DNA from: Pterois miles
Lineage: Eukaryota > Chordata > Actinopteri > Perciformes > Scorpaenidae
Assembly: GCA_947000775.1 (NCBI GenBank)
Contig: CAMQGK010000334.1
Span: 766,501-830,500 of the forward strand
Length of the DNA: 64,000 nt
Direction: 5' to 3'
This document shows, piece by piece, positions 60,201 through 64,000 of this stretch (the stretch's first letter is position 1; each line of letters begins with the position of its first letter). Under the pieces are notes generated by a model. The model ran no database searches and was not told the DNA's origin. It saw only the letters and a list, made by a program, of their open reading frames with translations. Made by a program: the position numbers and the translations under genes.

Positions 60201-62437
60201 CGTACTTCATTAATCTGCATAATACAGAATGTCATGATGGAAAAACATTAAAAAAATCCAGCAAGGAAAAACAAAACAATTATACCTCTGAGATTATTTT
60301 TTCTCCTGATAATTTCTGTGTCTGATTTTGTGTGAACCATGGGGACCAGTGTGGGTAAACTGTTTGAAACTGTCTTCCCGAGAGTGTGACATTGCCCCTG
60401 AAATAATAGGCGGGAATTGGAAACATGGCCTGTCAATTAATTGCTTGTTTATTTTAATAACAGCAATGATAGGCAATATTCTGAAGAGCAACGCTCCACC
60501 GGATATGGAGCTATAAACAGACAGGCCCAGTCACTCACACACTCTGTAAAGCGCATACATTTTGGCCCATGTACATAAAAGATGCTTCCATCTCTTACAA
60601 CCCACACACACTAATATATAACACTGACAGACTATTTTACATAACGTAAATTATGATAGCATAATGAAGGCATTAGACATTTTTGCTTTCCCCTCCTCTT
60701 ATCTATAAATATATAGCCAACAGGATTCTCTGTTGGGATACAAGAGAACCTCACCTTATATGACTGAACCTGCAATCTGGTGATGTGGTTTATATTGCAG
60801 CACTGCATTAAAAATGAATTCAAACAAACAAACCTTCAAGATTGTAGAAGCACAGCACAGACAGCAGCTCAGCAGCTGATGGGAGATGAATGAATGACCT
60901 TTGTATGGTGTCTGCAGACACTAGCAAGCTTCATAATAGCCATAAGGGACAAGATAAACAGGGAATGAATGAATAAATGAATGAGTTCTGTTACTTTCCT
61001 GGTCCGTGACAAACTTTGACAGAACAAAACCCCCGCTGTGTGCTCCAGCAACGGGGTAAACAGCTGGGATCAGTTTGGATACATCTACACTGTCTGCTGT
61101 TGACTTATTTGTGAGGCCGTGCTGTCAGATTTGCTTAACTTCAGTGTGAACCAGTTCATGCTGAGGTTAAGCAAGGTTGCTGTGCACAAGTTGTGAAAGT
61201 GCCATTCGCCTCTTTCCTCTGGAAGATGGATGTACAGTTTAATCTGCGATTTACTTGGGGTCTGACCTACAGAGCAAAATTTTCAAGCAGGAAGCGGGGT
61301 AAACTTTATGGGAGTGGTTATTTTTTATTTGGCTGAAGTGAATTTCGAGCAGTAAAAACTAACATGACCTCTCCTGAAGTAGGAGAATATATGAATATGG
61401 TCTCAAGGGCTGTCAATCTGTTGAAATATTTAAACGCGATTAAATGCATGATTATCCAAAGTTAATTGTGAGTAATCACATTTTTTATCTGTTCAAAATG
61501 TACGTTAAAGGGAAATTTATCAAGCATTTAATACTCTCAACATCAGAGTGAGCAAATATGCTGCTTTATGCAAATGTATGAATATATCTATTACTGTAAA
61601 TCAATTAACAACACAAAACAATGACAAATATTGTTCAGAAACCCTCACAGGTACTGCATTTAGCATAAAAAACATACTCAAATCATAACATGGCAAACTC
61701 AAGCCCAACAGGCAATGACAGCTGTGTGCTGACATGACTATGACTTAACCGCATGTGATTATTATAAAGTAGGCATGTCTCTAAAGGGGAGTCTCGGGTA
61801 CCCATAGAACCCATTTTCATTCACATATCTTGAGGTCAGAGGTCAAGAGATGCCTTTGAAAACTAACATGCCAGTTTTTCCCTCACTAAGAACATTATTT
61901 ATCTTCCTTCCCGACAAGCTAGTAGGACATAGTTGGTACCAATGGATTCCTTAGGTTTTCTAGTTTCATATGATACCTCATAAAAGTTGTGTTAATAGAA
62001 GAAATTAGTGGCATTAAAACACATTTGCGTTAACTCTGACAGCCCTAATTGTTTCACAACTCTTCTCAAAAGTAAGGGGCGTCTCTCAACTTAAAACTGA
62101 AACCAATATGACTGAGATGAACAGTACTGAACAGAAACAGCAGCTCCATCTAAAGAGTCCCATGCAGACTGCATGAGAAACTTTAAACTAACCTTTAACC
62201 TACCTATTAAATAACAAATAAAATGCAGTGGAGGATGCTGCTGAGTGTTGTTTATTGTTACGACTCTTACCTCTGGGAGAAAATGTCCCTGTAGGGGCTG
62301 CCGTGCTGCATGGCGATACCATAACCACGGTCTGGTGCGTTGCTGCTGACAGTGTAGAACGAGCAGTCCTCGTCATTATTAGCAATGTACTCCAGAACTG
62401 CTGCATCCCACACAAAGCCGAATCGACCGTACTTGAC
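22695..62437 (-). CDS. grid2: Glutamate receptor ionotropic delta-2 (GluD2), 3' part of gene
   Basis: Coding join on the minus strand: 62437-62271, 37410-37170, 23153-22695. The gene continues upstream beyond the window. The three exons encode about 288 C-terminal residues: the last part of the S2 ligand-binding lobe, the M4 membrane segment and the full cytoplasmic tail. Splice phases agree (AG|A gives Arg at the first junction, Lys-Glu|Asp-Asp at the second). It is distinguished from GRID1 by ILELQQNGDMDILK, the LEHLHRRVNSLCT tail block and the end NDPDRGTSI. GluD2 sits in Purkinje-cell postsynaptic membranes, where it binds cerebellin-neurexin complexes, responds to D-serine and drives parallel-fibre synapse formation and LTD. 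atoh1 follows about 7 kb downstream in the same direction, the ancestral vertebrate order. Confidence 0.95.
24719..24819 (-). other. Exon-like segment in the last grid2 intron
   Basis: A 101-nt minus-strand segment has a strong acceptor (CCCTTCCTTAG|ATGGC, preceded by a long C/T tract) and donor ACTCAG|GTAACT. In the frame that ends in phase 0, matching the start of the last grid2 exon, it reads a Pro-rich stretch (VRELSTVGPEPPPDPPDPK). It would need a phase-1 upstream exon. Splicing straight from the M4 exon brings a stop. It may be a cassette exon with an unseen partner, a poison exon or chance. Confidence 0.3.
25620..25907 (-). CDS. Coding-like segment, possible alternative grid2 tail exon
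   Basis: The minus-strand frame is open for about 94 codons from a possible acceptor (CACACCAG|ACGCAG, or 6 nt later GACGCAG|GCAGAT) to a TAG at 25622-25620. Both acceptors are in phase 0, matching the upstream grid2 exon ending at 37170. The protein is Asn/Thr/Pro-rich in its middle (QTQNQNPNTTNTTAPTATHY), followed by a less repetitive part with PPACCDIPCALIVQHSYEPN and LTPKMRMTTFTTSPP. Third codon positions are mostly C or G while the surrounding intron is AT-rich. A possible donor CCAAG|GTTATA lies at 25636/25635. I do not recognise the protein. It could be an alternative GluD2 tail, an exon of a nested gene, or a relic. An AATAAA on the minus strand near 25217 would suit a terminal exon. 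Confidence 0.45.
   Translation of the reverse strand, partial: TQADGPSARQAADPCPHSPNEHPLALGGQTQNQNPNTTNTTAPTATHYQPPACCDIPCALIVQHSYEPNNPSELTPKMRMTTFTTSPPTPRLYIQ
25954..26022. repeat. (GA)n microsatellite
   Basis: More than 30 GA units (CT on the grid2 strand). On that strand it forms a polypyrimidine tract ending about 45 bp before the candidate acceptor of the coding-like segment. Confidence 0.95.
27810..27882. repeat. Imperfect (TGTGTGGG)n tract
   Basis: TG repeats interrupted at intervals by GGG, directly abutting the next element. Confidence 0.9.
27884..28798. mobile_element. Putative non-autonomous DNA transposon
   Basis: The ends are inverted repeats of 18 bp: TCTCAAGTCTCTTATTTG at the start and CAATTAAGAGACTTGGGA at the end, 16 of 18 matching. 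The 915-bp interior has no long frame. A target-site duplication is not evident, so the superfamily stays open. Confidence 0.55.
32010..32133 (+). repeat. Common teleost interspersed repeat with ATCC start
   Basis: It opens with (ATCC)n and reads CCGCTTATCC, GGTCGCGGGGGGGCTGGAGC, ATCCCAGCTGGCATTGGGCG, ACCCTGGACAGGTCGCCAGT and CCATCGCAGGGC. I recognise this wording as very widespread in fish genomes. It looks like a truncated end of a retroelement or SINE-like unit, but I cannot name the family. Confidence 0.7.
34310..34640. promoter_or_regulatory. Candidate conserved non-coding element in grid2 intron
   Basis: Unique sequence with a full RFX X-box (GTAACC, one base, GGCAAC at 34447-34459) overlapped by a SOX-type AACAATAG (34457-34464), plus homeodomain sites CTAATTAGC near 34411. 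Such clustering suits a neural enhancer. Function is inferred only. Confidence 0.3.
35797..36308. mobile_element. hAT-like element remnant
   Basis: The left end AGGGTTGGGAGAAAAATCGATA and right end GTGATTCCCACCACC resemble known fish hAT-type termini. An interior block (ATTGGTGCCAACCACGTCAT, about 36014) is shared with the elements at 57686 and 61405. Boundaries are approximate. Confidence 0.5.
37170..37410 (-). CDS. grid2: grid2 penultimate coding exon (end of S2 and M4)
   Basis: 241 nt. The acceptor is ATGTTGTAG|A and the donor AAGGAG|GTAGGG. The first base completes the Arg codon, then 80 residues: ILELQQNGDMDILKLKWWPK, a Cys-containing loop with CDLYSSV (the Cys conserved for the S2 disulphide in glutamate receptors), the M4 helix SFAGVFCVLAAGVVLSCLIA (piece residues 43-62), and basic RRKGSRVPSKE at the cytoplasmic face. 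All of this follows GluD2 closely and differs from GluD1 in the LQQNGDMD and KGSRVPSKE parts. Confidence 0.95.
38835..39652. repeat. Purine-rich GGAGA-type satellite
   Basis: About 0.8 kb is almost pure A/G on the plus strand, built from GGAGA, GGGGA and AGAGGAGGGG words with recurring longer units such as GATGAGTGGAGAGAGGAGGG. One short non-repeat insert (38940-38972) shares wording with sequence just left of the array (ACAGTCAC...TAACA). Long Arg/Glu/Gly and Ser/Leu/Pro frames here are artefacts of the repeat. Confidence 0.9.
41093..41675. repeat. Duplicated repeat, copy 1
   Basis: It matches 44219-44735 in the same orientation through many shared blocks, for example GGATGTGATTATCAAAAGAG, GTAAATCATCTGTTGAG, AACAATCAGAAAATAACTT and AATAATGTCTACCT. 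Copies are diverged with small indels. The left end begins near CATAGCGGTCTAAAG. Family unknown. Confidence 0.8.
42388..42867. mobile_element. hAT-like MITE, 480 bp
   Basis: It starts AAGAGGACCTATTATGCTTA and ends GCATAATAGGTCCTCT, forming inverted ends. The flanking 8-mers TGATGCTG (42380-42387) and TTAAGCTG (42868-42875) match at 6 of 8 positions, as expected of an aged hAT-type target duplication. No transposase is present. The terminal wording is familiar from many fish genomes. Confidence 0.7.
43630..43652. repeat. (CA)n microsatellite
   Basis: About 11 CA units. A similar (GT)n run lies at 43739-43758. Confidence 0.9.
44219..44735. repeat. Duplicated repeat, copy 2
   Basis: Direct-oriented relative of 41093-41675. 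It is bracketed by a diverged short direct repeat: TATCACTGCAGTCTGAGGAC near 44086-44105 and TATCACTGCAGTCTGAGGAT near 44744-44763. Confidence 0.8.
45180..45420. promoter_or_regulatory. Candidate intronic regulatory block with perfect RFX X-box
   Basis: Unique, GC-richer sequence contains GTTGCCATGGCAAC at 45343-45356, a perfect 14-bp palindrome that equals the RFX-family consensus. It is followed by TTTGGCAGTAGCC and TTATTAGTTGATTCAAG. Regulatory function is inferred. Confidence 0.35.
45482..45505. repeat. Telomere-like hexamer run
   Basis: Four tandem TAGGGN hexamers (TAGGGC, TAGGGC, TAGGGA, TAGGGC). The four GGG runs with three-base loops fit a G-quadruplex pattern. Confidence 0.85.
46295..46413. 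repeat. Purine tract with long G runs
   Basis: Low-complexity A/G stretch with poly-G runs of 8, 10 and 10 bases near 46366, 46379 and 46404. An assembly or sequencing weak point is possible. Confidence 0.8.
46443..46635. mobile_element. Short hAT-like MITE remnant
   Basis: It starts TAGGGGTGACCCCTAAGATTCG and ends GGTCAGGACACTCCTA, partly matching inverted ends. Flanks CCTAAAAG and GTTAAAAA agree at 5 of 8 bases. The interior GATTCGACTAATTGACAATT wording is typical of fish hAT-type repeats. Confidence 0.45.
48053..48243 (+). repeat. Repeat family A, copy 2, left part
   Basis: It matches 5065-5265 and 52668-52900 (GTGATGTCACCCACTGGTTTG, GTGGACTGCTGTTTTGAAGC, CAACCAGAAGTGACACAAGA). It stops after CTTTATGGTC, where the next element is inserted, and resumes at 49105. 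Confidence 0.8.
48244..49096. mobile_element. hAT-like element inserted into repeat family A
   Basis: Ends TAGTGGTTATCAATC and GTTTGAGAACAATG are imperfect inverted repeats of the CAGTGGTTCTCAAAC type used by Charlie-like hAT elements. Flanking 8-mers GTCTAATT (48236-48243) and GTTTATTT (49097-49104) match at 6 of 8 positions. The uninterrupted family A copy at 52.9 kb shows the empty site. There is no intact transposase. Confidence 0.65.
49105..49312 (+). repeat. Repeat family A, copy 2, right part
   Basis: It continues family A after the insertion: TAAATGAACATCATGCTG, AGAAGACCTGAAACTAG, GAGACCATAAAGTCATGT and TTTAAGGCACTTC all recur in the same order at 52930-53150. Confidence 0.8.
50455..50645. 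repeat. Degenerate minisatellite
   Basis: Three to four diverged tandem units containing GACTTGGTTAGG, GGTTTAGGAAA and CAAAACTAC. No coding sense. Confidence 0.7.
50943..51007. repeat. (GA)n microsatellite
   Basis: About 32 GA units. Confidence 0.95.
51130..51211. repeat. (GA)n microsatellite
   Basis: About 40 GA units with a single AA interruption, 120 bp from the preceding tract. Confidence 0.95.
51711..52244. mobile_element. MITE with TATATAAAGATGGA termini
   Basis: The left end CGGACTGTATTTAAAGATGGA and the right end TCCATCTTTATATACAGTCTATG are inverted copies. The 0.5-kb interior has no transposase frame. Similar termini are widespread in fish genomes. Superfamily is not assigned here. 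Confidence 0.65.
52668..53155 (+). repeat. Repeat family A, copy 3 (uninterrupted)
   Basis: The longest uninterrupted copy, about 490 bp, with both the left block (TATATAAGAAGCGGACAT) and the right block (AAATGAACATCATGCTGC to GGCACTTCAGC). It provides the reference for the disrupted copy at 48-49 kb. Confidence 0.8.
54772..55778. mobile_element. Non-autonomous hAT (Charlie-like) element with intact target duplication
   Basis: It starts CAGGGGTGTCCAAACTTTTT and ends GACTTTGGACATGCCTG, typical hAT-Charlie-type inverted ends. The 8 bp on each side, CTCTACTG at 54764-54771 and 55779-55786, are identical, the hallmark of a hAT insertion. The 1,007-bp interior carries GGGCC-rich subterminal words and an internal inverted repeat (54917-54943 against 55116-55140). 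Its short frames are not a full transposase, so it must have been mobilised in trans. Confidence 0.9.
56729..56772. repeat. (CA)n / CCCACA microsatellite
   Basis: CA repeat interrupted by CCCACA units. Confidence 0.9.
56998..57628. mobile_element. Possible hAT-like element
   Basis: Left end TAGGAGTGTCAGGATTCTC, with ATTCGATTTTTAGGTCACG soon after. Right end GATGAGCATCCCTA is a partial inverted match. Flanking 8-mers do not match, so the limits are approximate. A 92-codon frame inside (57185-57463) is not a recognised protein. Confidence 0.4.
57686..58086 (+). mobile_element. hAT-like MITE (TAGGGCTGTCA family), copy 1
   Basis: It starts TAGGGCTGTCAAAGTGAACG and ends TTGATAGCCCTA. The interior ATTGGTACCAACCATGTCAT and the AACGC-rich left arm match the element at 61405-62047 in opposite orientation and partly the one near 35950-36120. 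No clear target duplication survives. Confidence 0.75.
58765..58845. mobile_element. Fragment of a Charlie-like hAT terminus
   Basis: GGGCCAGTTCTGGCCCTCGG followed by CATGTTTGACACCCTTG is the inverted form of the CAGGGGTGTCAAACAT-type end. The AT-rich sequence to its left (58300-58760), with repeated CATAAT/GACTT words, is probably the same element, but the other end was not found. Confidence 0.5.
59141..59162. repeat. Poly(T) run
   Basis: About 22 consecutive T bases. Confidence 0.9.
61405..62047 (-). mobile_element. hAT-like MITE (TAGGGCTGTCA family), copy 2
   Basis: Ends AAGGGCTGTCAATC and CTCTGACAGCCCTA are inverted repeats. Flanks ATGGTCTC (61397-61404) and ATTGTTTC (62048-62055) match at 6 of 8 bases. 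It shares the GGTACCAA interior with copy 1 but lies in the reverse orientation. It ends about 220 bp from a grid2 exon. Confidence 0.75.
62271..62437 (-). CDS. grid2: grid2 coding exon (S2 ligand-binding lobe)
   Basis: 167 nt. The acceptor is TCATTTAAG|GTCAAG and the donor CCCAGAG|GTAAGA. It reads VKYGRFGFVWDAAVLEYIAN, then NDEDCSFYTV, and DRGYGIAMQHGSPYRDIFSQ, with the final AG completing Arg in the next exon. The Trp-Asp pair in FVWDAAVLEY corresponds to the ligand-contact region of GluD2 (Asp742 of the mammalian protein contacts D-serine). RGYGIAMQHGSPYRD is the conserved late-S2 segment of ionotropic glutamate receptors. This is the most upstream grid2 exon in the window. Confidence 0.95.
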
Positions 62438-63326
62438 CTTAAATGAAAAAAAATTACACAGTTAACAATATTCAGAAAGGTGCATCTCTACCTCAGGCTA
62501 TACAGGTGCTATCTAAAAGCATTCTGTTGAGTTACTGAGATAATTATTATCTTTAGGATGTCCTTGAACCTTTTAGCTCAGCCTCCAGAAAATGTTCCTA
62601 TTTAAAAACTCTGTCATTTACTTTTGCAAAAACAATTCAAAGCAATTCAACCAGCATATTTTTACCACTTCTTGACCTATATCTTTGTTGAAACAGTGTA
62701 CCACAGACTTCAGAGTTGCGCAACAGTTTATATGCATTTATTATTTTATTGAGGTCTTTGAGTCAGTGTCTAGGTGAAGCGTCATCACATAAGAAGTGAA
62801 TGAATGTGAATGAGGTATGGTTAAAGGTAGTTTTATTAGCAGTTCAGCTTGTCCTTGATCCACTGAGAAATGTACAATAAACCTCCTCCTCCCAGCACAC
62901 ACATATTTCATAACCACAGTGTATTGGCATTTTCTTTCCAACAATGCACCAAGATCACACTCTACTGTAAGATGGCAACAGCACAGCAACATGTAGCAGT
63001 GTCTGACACACCCCTCTAGACTGTGAATGCACAAGTGTTAATTGCTCATCTTTATTCCATCCTATGTGGGTAAGTGTCGGATATGTTTTACATTTTTATG
63101 AGCACGCCCTTGTTTAGTATGTGAATGTGTGGGTAAAGTGTAAAGTATGTACTTGAAAAGAGGGTCAAAGTGACTCAAGGTGAGAATCACAGCTTGTTTT
63201 CTAGAAGTTAAGGTGTTTGTTGTAAACATGGTTTCTCGTTAACGTTCTTAATTCTTCTTATTCAATAAACAACTTGGCTGCGATATTCACATCCTGACAC
63301 CTTTTCTGACAATTCACTTAAAAAGA

Positions 63327-63330
<4 letters not shown>

Positions 63331-63397
<67 letters not shown>
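63331..63397. repeat. (CA)n microsatellite
   Basis: About 33 uninterrupted CA units. Confidence 0.95.
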
Positions 63398-63399
<2 letters not shown>

Positions 63400-63498
63400 T
63401 TCTCCTAACACATTATTTCGGATTTGGTGTGTCATTAATTTTAATGGCGCTTTATGAAATTTTCAAACCCCTATGTCTTCACTGTGAGTGCTTGCATG

Positions 63499-63500
<2 letters not shown>

Positions 63501-63563
<63 letters not shown>
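63501..63563. repeat. (GT)n microsatellite
   Basis: About 31 uninterrupted GT units, complementary to the CA run 104 bp before it. Confidence 0.95.
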
Positions 63564-63564
<1 letters not shown>

Positions 63565-63672
63565 CACCTCAGTTGGCCTTTGTGTGATGACTAATGTCTG
63601 AGAACCGACAAGACCCTCTGATTGGGTAATTTCACAGTCTGTAGTCCTCTGAAATGTGTGCATGTGTGTGTG

Positions 63673-63706
<34 letters not shown>

Positions 63707-64000
63707 CAATAATTCACTGCAGGGCATCAGATTGGCTCATTCTGCTCTTTACAACCTTAAAAAGAGTGGAAAGAGTGCGTTATTACTTTGAAGAATAATT
63801 TTATGGCTTTTCATTATTGCTTTTGAATTGGAAAGATTATGGGCTTTGTGGAAAGGGAACTAGTAAAAAATCTGTTTCAACAGCGTACGCTGGTACATTA
63901 AGAACTTCTCGCGATTTGGAGGAAAATGGTTGAAAAGAATTACAGTATTATGCACATTATGTATGCGGTGACCTCTGATGTCAGCTTCGCTGAAAACACA

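Larger units (their letters stand above)
37411..62270 (-). other. grid2: grid2 intron (24.9 kb)
   Basis: The coding sequence on either side joins without a gap, so no exon is missing. The contents annotated separately are a 0.8-kb purine satellite, several hAT-like and MITE copies, a duplicated repeat pair (41093/44219), family A copies and microsatellites. Stretches 37.5-38.8, 39.7-41.0, 47.1-48.0, 49.3-50.4, 53.2-54.7, 55.8-56.7 and 58.9-61.4 kb show nothing I can name beyond AT-rich intron sequence. A possible octamer site ATGCAAAT lies at 38502-38509. Confidence 0.85.
62438..64000 (-). other. grid2: grid2 intron, continues past the window end
   Basis: No further exon is seen. It holds two large microsatellites in complementary order and a third shorter (GT)n run near 63664-63704. 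Confidence 0.7.

Overview
This window looks like nuclear DNA from a ray-finned (teleost) fish. It is AT-rich and full of long (CA)n, (GA)n and (ATCT)n microsatellites, carries many short DNA-transposon remnants of kinds common in teleosts, and has intron-containing vertebrate genes with canonical GT-AG splice sites. Species cannot be read from the sequence.

Two genes are secure, both on the minus strand, in the order known from vertebrates (GRID2 then ATOH1, same direction). The 3' end of grid2 (delta-2 ionotropic glutamate receptor, GluD2) fills the right two thirds: exons at 62271-62437, 37170-37410 and 22695-23153, separated by introns of about 24.9 kb and 14.0 kb. They encode the end of the ligand-binding domain, the last membrane segment and the whole cytoplasmic tail ending in the PDZ ligand GTSI. 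About 7 kb further along lies a complete atoh1 (atonal bHLH factor), two exons at 15495-15756 and 14331-15166, predicted 365 aa.

Region by region: 1-11.9 kb is gene-free, with microsatellites and old repeats. 11.9-13.0 kb is a GC-rich, E-box-bearing block at the place expected for the atoh1 3' autoregulatory enhancer. 13.4-16.2 kb is atoh1 with a polyadenylation signal, coding exons and a CpG-rich promoter. 16.2-22.7 kb is the atoh1 upstream / grid2 3' region, with a second CpG-rich patch near 17.4-17.7 kb and a fold-back MITE. 22.7-64 kb is grid2, whose introns hold most of the repeats, including a hAT-like element with perfect 8-bp target duplications and a nested insertion that can be read from a second copy of its host repeat.

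The most interesting unexplained signal is a coding-like stretch on the grid2 sense strand inside its last intron (25620-25907). It starts in the same phase as the upstream grid2 exon, is open for about 90 codons, and shows strong C/G third-position bias. A weaker exon-like segment with good splice sites lies at 24719-24819. Either could give an alternative GluD2 tail without the usual PDZ ligand. The two genes belong to two sides of one circuit: Atoh1 specifies cerebellar granule cells, and GluD2 sits on the Purkinje cells those granule cells contact.
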